DNA of 25,012 bases from a virus. The position numbers and the translations under genes were made by a program. Positions 1 through 8,287 of the stretch are shown here, in pieces (within the stretch, counting starts at the first letter, position 1; every line of letters starts with the position of its first letter). The stretch is from positions 1 through 25,012 of the IMG/VR virus record IMGVR_UViG_3300009008_000230; one strand, written 5' to 3'. Below the pieces are notes generated by a model. It was not told the origin of the DNA, ran no database searches, and saw nothing but the letters and a program-made list of their open reading frames with translations.

Positions 1-1
1 T

Positions 2-1183
2 TTGCATAATAGTGCGAAGAAGTACAAGAATGCTGAGGAGTTTAAAGCAAGAGGATTTGATGAGATATTAAAAGATGTTAGGGGAGTTGAACGAGATAGC
101 GTTGTAACAATTCCTACAGATAAAGTTGAGATAAAATGGAAAGATGACTACAAAAACGCATTAGATACAGCTAAGAAAGATTATAATCCAAAAACAGCAC
201 TTCCAGTAGATTTGATATATGATTTTAAGAAAGATAAATATATTTTGGATGATGGTCATAATAGATATGTTTCTGCTCAAAGGAATAATCAGCCAATAAA
301 AGGTGTTGTCCAACATATAGAAGGCAATATGGAGGAATTAGCTGATTTATATAAGAAAGAAAAAGGTGAATCTATCACCGACATCTGGAACAAGGCAAAC
401 AAGGTTGACCCACTAACCGAAGAGGCGAAGAAGTACAAGAGTGCTGAGGAGTTTGTGGCGAGCCAAGATATCTCTGCGGTATCTGACTATTATACAGATA
501 CAGGAGAAGCAAGAGAATTGGCACATAAAGCAAAAAAAGGAGATCCTGTGGCTATTTCTAAAATGGCGGAAGAAATGGCAATCCTTGTTCCTAAAGAAAC
601 AACGCTTATCCCTGTTCCTTCTTCTTTAGGAAAAGCAACAATAACAAAAGAACTTGTGGATAAAATAGCAGAAATTACAGGAAGCAAAGTTGCTGACATA
701 GTTACAGGGAACAAGAGAGCATCATTGTACTCATTAAAGAAAAAGGGAAAGTCTTTAAGTAAAGACGAGCTAGGATTTAAGCTATCTGCAACAGTTCCTA
801 AAGGCAAATATATGATAGTTGATACTGTTTTGGGAACAGGAACAACTATGCGAGCCATTAAGGGCATTCTTCCTAATGCGAGGATTTTAGTTCACAGTAT
901 TGACAAGCAACAACTCACCGACATCTGGAACAAGGCAAACAAGGCAGACCCAGGCGAGACTTTATCAGGAGCAAAAGAGACAGGCATCAATGCTGGTGAT
1001 TGGGTCACGCAAAGTAGAAAGTATGCCGAAGAACATGGGCAACGGCACCTTGGCGAAACAGCAAATGATTTTGAGCTTGCCAGAGAAGGTGTGCAGTTCA
1101 AGATAATTGAGCAGGAAGTTTATGCGGATGAACTGTTTAGCGAGGGCAACAGCATCCATGAATGGGGCTATGACCCTCGATAA
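2..1183 (+). CDS. Modular polyvalent-type protein with ParB-like and phosphoribosyltransferase domains (5'-partial)
   Basis: The frame is open to the left edge, so the true start is probably outside the window and this is a C-terminal part of at least 393 residues. Counting from base 2, a YKNAEEF linker (residues ~5-14) leads into a ParB/sulfiredoxin-like domain with DDGHNR at 83-88. A TDIWNKANK linker (~125-135) is followed at once by a second linker pair (YKSAEEF at ~144; TDIWNKANK at ~305-315) enclosing a phosphoribosyltransferase-like domain with the PRPP-loop-like VDTVLGTGTT at 273-282. The last ~75 residues hold GDWVTQSRKYAEEHG and end in SIHEWGYDPR, resembling the tails of phage polyvalent proteins. 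The two cargo stretches are clearly AT-rich compared with the rest of the window, suggesting recent acquisition. Polyvalent proteins are thought to be injected with phage DNA; that role here is inference. Domain calls rest on motifs only. Confidence 0.8.
   Translation: MHNSAKKYKNAEEFKARGFDEILKDVRGVERDSVVTIPTDKVEIKWKDDYKNALDTAKKDYNPKTALPVDLIYDFKKDKYILDDGHNRYVSAQRNNQPIKGVVQHIEGNMEELADLYKKEKGESITDIWNKANKVDPLTEEAKKYKSAEEFVASQDISAVSDYYTDTGEARELAHKAKKGDPVAISKMAEEMAILVPKETTLIPVPSSLGKATITKELVDKIAEITGSKVADIVTGNKRASLYSLKKKGKSLSKDELGFKLSATVPKGKYMIVDTVLGTGTTMRAIKGILPNARILVHSIDKQQLTDIWNKANKADPGETLSGAKETGINAGDWVTQSRKYAEEHGQRHLGETANDFELAREGVQFKIIEQEVYADELFSEGNSIHEWGYDPR
14..43 (+). repeat. Left linker repeat, copy 1
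   Basis: Bases 14-43 match 425-454 at 29 of 30 positions; only the 17th base differs (a versus g). Both encode the KKYK(N/S)AEEF linker and sit in the same frame. In each case the DNA directly downstream is AT-rich and unrelated between the copies. Confidence 0.85.
375..404 (+). repeat. Right linker repeat, copy 1
   Basis: This 30-bp stretch, encoding the TDIWNKANK linker, recurs exactly at 915-944, 540 bp away and in the same frame. It closes the ParB-like cassette; the second left linker begins only ~20 bp later. Confidence 0.88.
425..454 (+). repeat. Left linker repeat, copy 2
   Basis: Second copy of the KKYK(N/S)AEEF-encoding linker, 29/30 identical to 14-43. It opens the phosphoribosyltransferase cassette. 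Confidence 0.85.
915..944 (+). repeat. Right linker repeat, copy 2
   Basis: Exact 30-bp copy of 375-404, encoding TDIWNKANK. It closes the phosphoribosyltransferase cassette and joins it to the C-terminal GDWVTQ...SIHEWGYDPR module. Confidence 0.88.
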
Positions 1184-1215
1184 CATTAGAATTAACGATT
1201 CACTGAGGATCAGAC

Positions 1216-1512
1216 ATGAATTATCACGCCCGAGTAATCAAAGACCGCATTGCCCAGATGAAGGCCAATGATGCCAGCAATATGCCGCCCGGGCTAAAAG
1301 AAGGTGCGCGGTTACGCCTGAAGGCCAAAGCAGTAGACGATGATCGCCGGCAGCGCAAGATCGATGCAACGCAAGGGCTGAAGAAGAACCGGAACACTTA
1401 TTCTGCCGGCGAGCGGTTTGATTCCGAGATTCATCAGTCCCTGGACGGTGAACCGATCATCAACAAGGACGGCTCTTTCCGGAAGAAAACAAACTGGAAG
1501 CAGAATGTTTGA
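1216..1512 (+). CDS. Hypothetical phage protein, 98 aa
   Basis: I do not recognise a family. The protein is highly basic and polar (many K and R, e.g. RLRLKAKAVDDDRRQRK around residues 35-50), with no membrane segment or signal peptide. The C-terminal part resembles small phage head-region proteins that end in a short polar tail. The start follows a GAGG ribosome-binding site at about 1205. Its stop overlaps the ATG of the next gene (ATGTTTGA), suggesting translational coupling. The position before the scaffold and capsid genes suggests a role in head assembly or a moron-like accessory function, but this is only inferred from context. Confidence 0.7.
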   Translation: MNYHARVIKDRIAQMKANDASNMPPGLKEGARLRLKAKAVDDDRRQRKIDATQGLKKNRNTYSAGERFDSEIHQSLDGEPIINKDGSFRKKTNWKQNV

Positions 1513-1816
1513 TTTTATTCGGATTCCATTTCGCGGCCGCAAACGGTACGACGAGAAGCGCGCAAAGCAGGACGCTCTGGTTAGGGCAGATTTCGCAGCG
1601 TTAGTGCTGAATAACTCGGCCTTCTTCGACGCATACCAGGCAGAACTTGACACCCTGGTCGATGCAATGCTCGAAATAGAGCCGGTAACGGTCGACTCTG
1701 AACGGCAGATATTGCGGTTACACGCAAGAATCCGCGAACTGAACAATTTAATAACTATTCTCCAGTCATTTGCTCGCCAGAAGGAAGTGATTGAGATACA
1801 GGCCGAAGCAGCCTGA
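1505..1816 (+). CDS. Hypothetical phage protein, 103 aa, helical
   Basis: The frame is open from 1418, but I place the start at the ATG at 1505, which overlaps the previous stop. The product is 103 residues, begins MFDFIRIPFRGRKRYDEKR (basic, amphipathic) and continues as predicted long helices with heptad-like spacing (residues ~35-100, e.g. LVDAMLEIEPV and ILRLHARIRELNNL). There is no recognised domain. It lies between the 98-aa unknown and the scaffold gene and is probably co-transcribed with both. A coiled-coil assembly or scaffold-accessory role is possible but unproven. Confidence 0.7.
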   Translation: MFDFIRIPFRGRKRYDEKRAKQDALVRADFAALVLNNSAFFDAYQAELDTLVDAMLEIEPVTVDSERQILRLHARIRELNNLITILQSFARQKEVIEIQAEAA

Positions 1817-1844
1817 AGATTTTTCAACTACATGGTGAATGACT

Positions 1845-2921
1845 ATGGCTGATGTACAACCGGCAACGCCGGATACCTCTCAGTTGCCAGCGGACCTTAG
1901 TGTTCACGAGGCAGCAGACCTTTTAGCAAAGTATCGGACTGAACCCCAGAAACTGGGGGAGTCAGCAGCCGAGAATGCCGAGAGTGTTATCGAGGAAATC
2001 CCTGACCAAGAGCAACCGGAAGAGATCGAAGCGGTCGATCCGGACTCCTCTGAGGAAGGGTCGGATGAAGAAATCACCGAAGATGCCGAAGATGACCTGG
2101 AGTCTCTTGCCGAAGGCGAGGAAGACCAACCGGAAGACCTCGAGGCAGAACCGGAATTCTATGAGATTGAAGGCGAGGAAGTCTCGCTGGATACCATCAA
2201 GGAATGGCGCGAATCTGGAATGCGCCAGGATGAATTCACCCGCAAAACACAGGTACTTGCCCAGCAGACGCAATCAATAACTGAGATGGAGAAAAACCTG
2301 AATCAGTTTGCCCATGCGTCGGCGCAGCAGCACAAAGGAAGGCTCTCAAAGATCGAGGGCGCTCTGAAGCAGTACCAGTCGGTAGACTGGGCGCGTTTGG
2401 CATCAGATGACAATCAGAAGTTCACTGTTCACAAAGAGCAGTTTGAACAACTGAAACGTCAGTATGCCAGCGAGCAACGCGAATTCGCAGGATTTGCCAA
2501 GGGGTTTGATACCCTTTCTAAGCAAGTTACTGCGAAGAAAGCCGAAGCTGCCTACCCTGAGATCAAGCAACGGATCAAAGGGTGGAATGAGGGGCGCTAT
2601 CACGAGTTGCGTGAGTTTCTTACCGGAAAGCTGGGCGCTAACGTGAACCAGGTCAACAACATTACTGACCCATGGTTCTGGGAACTTGCAAATGCCGGCG
2701 TTACCTATCTCAGTGGAAAGAAGTTGAACACCGGGAAACGGAAGATACGACGGCCCACTAAAACACTCAAAGCGAAGGCACCTGTTGCAAAAGCAGATCC
2801 AAAAGGTACGGCCGACAAGGCTGGGCTTGAAGCCATCAGCAAATCCATGGGTTCAGCAAGGGATCAGATGGATGCTGGGGCGGCATTGCTGAAGCAGCGC
2901 AGGGGCAAGAGCAAAAGGTAA
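1845..2921 (+). CDS. Probable capsid scaffolding protein
   Basis: About 358 residues. The N-terminal third (residues ~20-125) is extremely acidic, rich in E and D (e.g. DSSEEGSDEEITEDAEDD). The middle is glutamine-rich and helical (LAQQTQSITEMEKNLNQF onward), and the C-terminus is basic and lysine-rich. This charge layout and the place directly before the major capsid gene are typical of podovirus scaffolds, which assemble inside the procapsid and then leave. Two in-frame ATGs are possible (1839 and 1845). I prefer 1845 because GGTGA at 1834-1838 lies 6 nt upstream of it. The function is inferred from composition and gene order, not from a recognised catalytic motif. Confidence 0.75.
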   Translation: MADVQPATPDTSQLPADLSVHEAADLLAKYRTEPQKLGESAAENAESVIEEIPDQEQPEEIEAVDPDSSEEGSDEEITEDAEDDLESLAEGEEDQPEDLEAEPEFYEIEGEEVSLDTIKEWRESGMRQDEFTRKTQVLAQQTQSITEMEKNLNQFAHASAQQHKGRLSKIEGALKQYQSVDWARLASDDNQKFTVHKEQFEQLKRQYASEQREFAGFAKGFDTLSKQVTAKKAEAAYPEIKQRIKGWNEGRYHELREFLTGKLGANVNQVNNITDPWFWELANAGVTYLSGKKLNTGKRKIRRPTKTLKAKAPVAKADPKGTADKAGLEAISKSMGSARDQMDAGAALLKQRRGKSKR

Positions 2922-2927
2922 AATACA

Positions 2928-3938
2928 ATGGCTACATTACAACATTCACGCGGTGCCGTTGCTGCTGATTCAGCAGTAGGGCCACCGTCAAATGTACATG
3001 ATACCCAGGGTGAGAAGGAAGATTTTTCCGATATTATCGGCCTGATCGCCCCCTACGATACCCCGGTTTACAGCACCCTCCGCAAGGTTGACGCTGTTGC
3101 CCCGGTGATCCACTGGCAGGAAGACGATCTCGCCGCCGCTGCATCCAATCCAGTTGCGGAAGGTGCGACGGTAACTATCGCCGCTCAGACTTCACCGGGG
3201 ATCTCGATCAACTACACTCAGTTGTTTGAGAAGACCGCATCTGTTTCCAGCACGGCCGAAGCCACTCAGTGGTACGGAAGAGCCTCAGAAATGGATTACC
3301 AGATTATGAAGAGGGGTCGGGAAATGAAGCGCGATGTAGAATTCGCGCTCGTTGGTTCCGGTGCCGCTGCTGCTGAAGGTAGTTCTGATGGTGAAGGTGG
3401 GATCACGGCCCGGACCATGGGATCTGCAGAATCGCTGATCTCGTCCGGTAACTCCAAAGCTCTTGGGGCAGCTACCAACGTCACAGAAGCAGATGTTCTG
3501 GAGAAACACCAGGACTGCTATGACAATGGTGGTGATCCCAACTGGATGCTGGTGTCTCCCGGCACTTCGACGGTTGTGGCAAACTTTGCCTACATCGATC
3601 CGACTACGACGTCATCCAATGGTGCGCGTCAACGACAGACTGAAGGCAATCGCCTGGTCAACATCGTTGAAATCTACCAGTCGCCGTTTGGCACGATGAC
3701 GGTTGTCACCGACAAATTCATCGAAGGCGCTGCAGGTGCTAGTGGCGATGAAACCGGTGTCAGCCTGTTGCTGTTGGAAACGGATCGCTGGGCGATTCCG
3801 GTTCTTCAGCCGATGCAGGTCGAGGATCTGGCGAAGGTCAGTCACTCCGAGGACAAACTCGTTTCTTGTGAGCTTTCACTGCTCCACGAGAATGAGAATT
3901 CTTCGGCAATCATCACCAACATCGATACGACTGCTTAA
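2928..3938 (+). CDS. Major capsid protein (SU10-type, DUF5309-like)
   Basis: 336 residues with the hallmarks of the SU10 major capsid family, an HK97-fold shell protein: an N-terminal segment with FSDIIGLIAPYDTPVYSTL (residues ~33-51), then IHWQEDDL, the ISINYTQLFEKTASVSSTAE stretch (~88-107), a MKRGREMKRDVEFALVGSG helix (~129-147) and a C-terminal domain containing SPFGTMTVVTDKF. The length is normal for the family. It lies straight after the scaffold-like gene and is followed by a strong intrinsic terminator, consistent with very high expression. The Shine-Dalgarno sequence is weak (AAAGGT before the ATG). The protein forms the icosahedral head. Family assignment is from recalled sequence features. 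Confidence 0.92.
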   Translation: MATLQHSRGAVAADSAVGPPSNVHDTQGEKEDFSDIIGLIAPYDTPVYSTLRKVDAVAPVIHWQEDDLAAAASNPVAEGATVTIAAQTSPGISINYTQLFEKTASVSSTAEATQWYGRASEMDYQIMKRGREMKRDVEFALVGSGAAAAEGSSDGEGGITARTMGSAESLISSGNSKALGAATNVTEADVLEKHQDCYDNGGDPNWMLVSPGTSTVVANFAYIDPTTTSSNGARQRQTEGNRLVNIVEIYQSPFGTMTVVTDKFIEGAAGASGDETGVSLLLLETDRWAIPVLQPMQVEDLAKVSHSEDKLVSCELSLLHENENSSAIITNIDTTA

Positions 3939-3957
3939 CTGCGGTTTGTCGTTAACT

Positions 3958-3990
3958 GAAAGGGGGGCTTCGGCTCCCCTTTCTTTTGAG
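3958..3990 (+). terminator. Rho-independent terminator after the capsid gene
   Basis: An 11-bp stem (3958-3968 with 3973-3983) has a single G-U pair and closes with a C(UUCG)G tetraloop; TTTT follows at 3984-3987. It lies 20 bp past the capsid stop and 9 bp before the next start, so it probably lowers read-through from the strongly expressed capsid gene into the tail genes. Confidence 0.88.
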
Positions 3991-3998
3991 GGTATAAA

Positions 3999-4361
3999 AT
4001 GTCTGCAAAGGTCGGCGTAAATATTGAGCGTCAGGATTTCAGCAACAAGATCAAGTATGAGGTCAGGCATTCAACCCCCATTGATCCGTTGCTAAAACAC
4101 GCTGAGTTCATGCGTGGCAAGGAAGAGTTTGCGCGAAAGGTTCGCAATAATGAGATTGAGCCGATGTGCGCTCTTGGCCCGGTAGAGGTCATGCAGATCA
4201 AGTCCAGGCACGGCATTGATGTAATGAACCTGAAGGGCAACGATGGTGAAGCCTTGAAATTCATCATCGAGACCGAATTTCCGTACCTGAAAACAACCAA
4301 CAAAAAACTGTATCGGCGCGGCGGCAAAGGCCAGAAAGGAATGCACTTCGGGGCTAAATAA
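3999..4361 (+). CDS. Hypothetical phage head-region protein, 120 aa
   Basis: A soluble, basic protein of 120 residues that I do not recognise. It has no membrane segment, signal peptide or clear motif; the C-terminus is a glycine/lysine-rich tail (RRGGKGQKGMHFGAK). Located between the capsid gene's terminator and the adaptor gene, it could be a head-completion or stabilising protein, or a small capsid-associated factor, but that is context only. Its TAA shares one base with the ATG of the adaptor gene (TAATG), suggesting translational coupling. Confidence 0.72.
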   Translation: MSAKVGVNIERQDFSNKIKYEVRHSTPIDPLLKHAEFMRGKEEFARKVRNNEIEPMCALGPVEVMQIKSRHGIDVMNLKGNDGEALKFIIETEFPYLKTTNKKLYRRGGKGQKGMHFGAK

Positions 4362-5074
4362 TGGCTTTATCCACATATACAGAATTACAGGCATCAGTCG
4401 CCAACTGGCTGAATCGTGTTGACCTGACCAGTGATATTGTTGATTTCATTGCGCTGGCAGAAGCGAAAATGAATCACGGCATTGCAATCGATCCTGATCG
4501 AACCATCAGTCTTCGGGTTGATGAGATGAAGACATCGACAACAGTCCTGATTGGAACTACAGATGACGATGTGACCAGGACCGTGTTCCCTATCCCGTCA
4601 GACCTCCTTGATCTGGAGGAAATACGACCGACAGGGACATGGGACGGCGATGACGGGGACGAAGTAGTGACTGCACTATCCCCGGCAAAGCCATATCTCG
4701 AGCGTGTATCCAATCACCGACTTGAGAGTTGGGTTGTCGGAGCCGGATGGCCCGCATTCTTTTCCAATGACCCAACCGGGGATAACTGGAACATTTGGCC
4801 GCGAACTGCCAACTATCAAATCACCGCATGGTACTGGGAGGATGTCCCGGCGCTGGCGTCTAATCCAACATCTGAGATTCTCACCCGATACCCGGACGTT
4901 TACCTGTACGGGGCGCTACAGGAAGCGGAGGCATTCCTGAAGCTTGAGAACACAACGTGGCGCAAGCAGTTTATTGCCGCTATTGCCAGCGCAAATCAAA
5001 TGACCAAGCGCAAGTCATGGGCAGGCTCTGATCTACGCACACGCAACCCCTACGGATGGAGCAGGGTTATATGA
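4361..5074 (+). CDS. Head-tail adaptor (connector) protein
   Basis: 237 residues. The N-terminal MALSTYTELQASVANWLNR with FIALAEAKMN at ~31-40, and the later PAFFSNDPTGDNWNIWPR and YLYGALQEAEAFLKLE (~181-196), match the pattern of the phage adaptor family that joins the portal to the tail in P22- and SU10-like podoviruses. The protein would sit under the portal ring and seal the packaged head. Length is normal. It follows the 120-aa unknown with a one-base overlap and overlaps the next gene by 4 bp (ATGA). Confidence 0.78.
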   Translation: MALSTYTELQASVANWLNRVDLTSDIVDFIALAEAKMNHGIAIDPDRTISLRVDEMKTSTTVLIGTTDDDVTRTVFPIPSDLLDLEEIRPTGTWDGDDGDEVVTALSPAKPYLERVSNHRLESWVVGAGWPAFFSNDPTGDNWNIWPRTANYQITAWYWEDVPALASNPTSEILTRYPDVYLYGALQEAEAFLKLENTTWRKQFIAAIASANQMTKRKSWAGSDLRTRNPYGWSRVI

Positions 5075-5784
5075 CCACAATATTTACGCTTGATGACACT
5101 ACGCCTGTTGCTATTGATGATGCTGGCGATACATTCACTGAGTTGCAGGAACTGAAAACTGCCATCCAGACATCTTTTGCCGGGTTTAATTCTGAATTAA
5201 ATGCAGTTTGCACAAAGACTGGCCCCGAGATTGATGATGGCATTGATGACGCGGCCGCTGCGCTGCCAAAAGCTGGCGGCGTTCTTACGGGGCCGGTTCA
5301 GACGACTGATCTTGAAATCGGCCACGCAACTGACACAACACTTTCCAGATCCGCTGCCGGAGTTCTTGCAGTTGAAGGGAATGTAATCCCGCATATCACG
5401 GCATCCGGCACTTTTGATGATACGTCGCTGACGTTCACCGGGTTCTCTGTCGATCCTACCGTTACGTTCAAATACAAAATAGACCAAGATGACTTGGTGA
5501 CGGTGTGGGTTACAGCAGAAACGGCAGGCACTAGTAATTCCGCAGTATTTTCAGCTACGGGGTGGCCTTCAGCATTACGCCCATCAAGTGAAACGGTGTA
5601 TACCTCGGTGTTTACTGCAACTGGATACGTTATAACCGAAGACAGGGGGGCAGCATTTGCAACAATCGCCACGGGGGGGGTAATTCTGATTGAACGAAGT
5701 GGCCGGTTAAACGGAGACGCATGGAACTTAACAGGGGCCAAGGGTTTTGCTCCCGGCACAGTATTCCAATATTACAAGAATTAG
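5071..5784 (+). CDS. Tail fibre-like or appendage protein, 237 aa
   Basis: An in-frame ATG exists at 5056, but I choose the ATG at 5071, which overlaps the adaptor stop (ATGA) and follows a purine-rich GGAGCAGGG. Fibre-type motifs are visible: LPKAGGVLTGPVQ at ~66-78 and TTLSRSAAGVLAVEGNVIP at ~90-108, both common in phage fibre shafts. The rest is Thr/Ser/Gly-rich beta-type sequence, with no catalytic motif. A short fibre or tail appendage attached to the adaptor/nozzle region is the likely role. It contains an 8-G tract at 5673-5680 and a 6-G tract at 5645-5650, which could slip. Confidence 0.68.
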   Translation: MTTIFTLDDTTPVAIDDAGDTFTELQELKTAIQTSFAGFNSELNAVCTKTGPEIDDGIDDAAAALPKAGGVLTGPVQTTDLEIGHATDTTLSRSAAGVLAVEGNVIPHITASGTFDDTSLTFTGFSVDPTVTFKYKIDQDDLVTVWVTAETAGTSNSAVFSATGWPSALRPSSETVYTSVFTATGYVITEDRGAAFATIATGGVILIERSGRLNGDAWNLTGAKGFAPGTVFQYYKN

Positions 5785-7368
5785 ATGCTCATCCCGATCA
5801 GAAACCTTGGAGCAGGCGGCGTAGTCACCGACGTATTGCCGTTTGACCTTGCGTTAAATCAATTCTCAAGCAGCAGCAATGTTGTTTTTCGTGACGGCAA
5901 GGCTGAAAAAATCCCCGGCTGGACCGAGGTCATCGAAGTCGATGCCACGGCAGACGCTTACTGGTTTCATGCCTGGAAGGATGTAGATGGTAGTGTGTAT
6001 GCCGTGTTCGGGCTTGATGCTGACATCAAACTGTATAACGGCGCGGCAATGAGCAACCCTGCACATCCAACCCTTACAGCCACTCACACAGACTGGCAGA
6101 TGGATCAGTTCGGGAAGTTCGTACTCCTGAACAACCAGTTTGATACGCCGATGTATTCGGACGATTCCGACGGCAGTTCTTTTGCTGTCCTCCCTGGCTG
6201 GACAACGTCGATTAATGCCAAGGCAAAGGTTGTCAGGCCTTTCAAGTCGTTTCTTGTTGCCCTGTGGGTTGGGAACGATCCATATACGGTGTATTGGTCG
6301 GATGAATCCGCGCCTGATGCGATTCCTGATGACTGGGATTACACAGCAACAACCAATCTCGCTGGACGTAATGCGCTGCCGGCAGCAGACGGTCAGCTTG
6401 TAGACGGGCTAACACTTGGTGACGCTTTTATTGTTTATACGGACTTTGCCGCTTACGCGATGCGGTTGGTTGCAAATACGACCTATGTGTTTTCATTCAC
6501 AAGGCTGAATGCGCGTGGCCTTCTGAATAAGAATTGCGTTGTCTCGTTTGAGACGCAGCATTTTTGCGTTGGTGATCAGGTTATTTACATCCATGACGGG
6601 TCGCGGATAACAAGGATTGCCGACAACAGGGTCGAGCACAAATTCTTCAGTGAAATAGCAGACGGCAGCAAGGTGTCCGTAGCAAAAGATGAAGCCAACC
6701 ATGAGGTTTTAATTTATTACCCAACGGGCGATGATACTCATTCCTCAAGGATTCTGCGCTGGAACTGGTTGGAGAATACATGGAACTTCGCCAACGTCGA
6801 TGACGGTGATGACGAGGTTTCATGCATCAGGCTGTCACTTCGGGCCCCTGTTGCTACCAGTTACCAGGATTTGCTTGATGCTGGCACAACATATGCGGGG
6901 TTGAGCGGGACAACCTACGCGGCCCTGTCTGGTAACGCCAATGACGAGTTAATCCCTCACCGACTGTCAGTTGATGTAAACACGGGGGGATCGACCTTCT
7001 GGGAGATGGAGTCCGGCTTTACCCGTGACGGGGCCGAGTACGATGCTTACGTCCAGAAACTTTATATTGATCTTGATGAACTGACCAGAACAACGGAACG
7101 AATCAAGCATATTTCTTCGATCCTGCCACAGATGGATGGGTCCGGAATAGTACAGATCAGGGTTGGAGCATCGATGGGTGTTAATGACGCCATAACCTGG
7201 AATGCCCCGGTGGAATTTGATCTCGACAGTGACCAGTACAAGGTGGATGTAAGAATATCCGGTCGATACCTGGCTATCCAGATTGGCGAATGGACAGGCT
7301 CTCCGACTGCAAACAACTGGCGATTATCCGGGCTTGATATTGAGGTGACGGACGGTGGCGGACGGTAG
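5785..7368 (+). CDS. Tail nozzle / tail tubular-like protein
   Basis: 527 residues, starting at the ATG directly after the preceding TAG. The opening LNQFSSSSNVVFRDGKAEKI and repeated beta-strand blocks (e.g. YWFHAWKDVDGSVYAVFG; LRWNWLENTWNFANVDDGDD) resemble beta-propeller-type nozzle or stabilisation proteins of podoviruses (P22 gp10/SU10 nozzle-like). Such proteins close the tail end and open to release DNA. Length and order (adaptor, fibre, nozzle) fit. A specific family is not certain; a general tail-tube or plug protein is the main alternative. Its end overlaps the next gene by 14 bp. Confidence 0.65.
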   Translation: MLIPIRNLGAGGVVTDVLPFDLALNQFSSSSNVVFRDGKAEKIPGWTEVIEVDATADAYWFHAWKDVDGSVYAVFGLDADIKLYNGAAMSNPAHPTLTATHTDWQMDQFGKFVLLNNQFDTPMYSDDSDGSSFAVLPGWTTSINAKAKVVRPFKSFLVALWVGNDPYTVYWSDESAPDAIPDDWDYTATTNLAGRNALPAADGQLVDGLTLGDAFIVYTDFAAYAMRLVANTTYVFSFTRLNARGLLNKNCVVSFETQHFCVGDQVIYIHDGSRITRIADNRVEHKFFSEIADGSKVSVAKDEANHEVLIYYPTGDDTHSSRILRWNWLENTWNFANVDDGDDEVSCIRLSLRAPVATSYQDLLDAGTTYAGLSGTTYAALSGNANDELIPHRLSVDVNTGGSTFWEMESGFTRDGAEYDAYVQKLYIDLDELTRTTERIKHISSILPQMDGSGIVQIRVGASMGVNDAITWNAPVEFDLDSDQYKVDVRISGRYLAIQIGEWTGSPTANNWRLSGLDIEVTDGGGR

Positions 7369-8278
7369 TGTTTACCAACCGGAACGTGCTGCACCGGATA
7401 ACGTCGAAGACGTTAGATTCTGGCTGCAGACCGAACTGGATAAGATTTCTGATGCAATTGCGCTCGTATATGGTGAAGCTGTGAGTGACACTAATTACCT
7501 CGTTGAGGTAGCAAAAGGCAATGTTGCCGGAAACAGGATGTGGGACGCTCTTGGGGAGAGAGAAACCATTGGGACAACAGCCAGCGGAGAAGATATGTGG
7601 AGGGGAAATGAACTGACCCCTGCACCGGCTTCTCATGTGCTTATTCCAACGCCTCCGGATGCCGGCGAGCAGATGACCGTGGAATCAGAAAGTACGGCCG
7701 ATACTGCAACAGGGACCGGGGCCGCAAAGGTAAAGATTGAATATCTCGATGCAAACGGATACGAGCAAACCGAGGAAGTCACGCTAACCGGCACAACCGG
7801 CGTTGACCTGGTAGAAACCAACGCTCGATTCATCAACGATATGTATGTCTCGGAACTGGGGTCGGCTAATACAACCGGGGTAGCAACGGGTCATATCAAG
7901 ATATACGAGAAGACCGGTGGTGCATCTGGAAATGTGTACAACATGATTGCGGCTGGCGGCAACAAGTCGATGGTCCCGCACAGGATGGTCCCAAAAGACA
8001 AGCGATTGATTGTCCAGAAATGGCTTGTTGGTGAGGGGAATAACAAGCGGCTGACCATGAGAATCAGATCAGATTGTAATAATTTCGTTCCACCGGTCAG
8101 GCAGGCCGGGGTATTTTTATTCAAATCGGTTATTTATTTGAACCAAACCACTGCGCCAATGGATCTTGCTTACGCTATTCCTGAATTATGCATGGTGAAA
8201 GTTTCCGTGTGGGCAGCAGCAATAGATGGGGAAGCATCCTGCCACTGGCGCGGTATTTTGGAAGATTACGTCACATAG
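7355..8278 (+). CDS. Possible tail fibre/decoration protein, 307 aa
   Basis: A GTG start at 7355, overlapping the preceding gene by 14 bp, is preceded by a GAGG sequence. The N-terminus is helical (DNVEDVRFWLQTELDKISDA). The middle is Thr/Ala/Gly-rich beta-type sequence (STADTATGTGAAKVKIEYLD; GHIKIYEKTGGASGNVYNMI), and the C-terminus has Cys-containing segments (ELCMVKVSVWAA). I do not recognise a firm family. Composition and place among tail genes suggest a virion surface protein: fibre, head decoration or appendage. Confidence 0.62.
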   Translation: MADGSVYQPERAAPDNVEDVRFWLQTELDKISDAIALVYGEAVSDTNYLVEVAKGNVAGNRMWDALGERETIGTTASGEDMWRGNELTPAPASHVLIPTPPDAGEQMTVESESTADTATGTGAAKVKIEYLDANGYEQTEEVTLTGTTGVDLVETNARFINDMYVSELGSANTTGVATGHIKIYEKTGGASGNVYNMIAAGGNKSMVPHRMVPKDKRLIVQKWLVGEGNNKRLTMRIRSDCNNFVPPVRQAGVFLFKSVIYLNQTTAPMDLAYAIPELCMVKVSVWAAAIDGEASCHWRGILEDYVT

Positions 8279-8287
8279 GTCTTTGAC

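Noticed and set aside
490-867. 125-aa minus-strand open frame
   Set aside because: It lies wholly opposite the phosphoribosyltransferase coding region, whose motifs are clear, and its own translation shows no recognisable motif.
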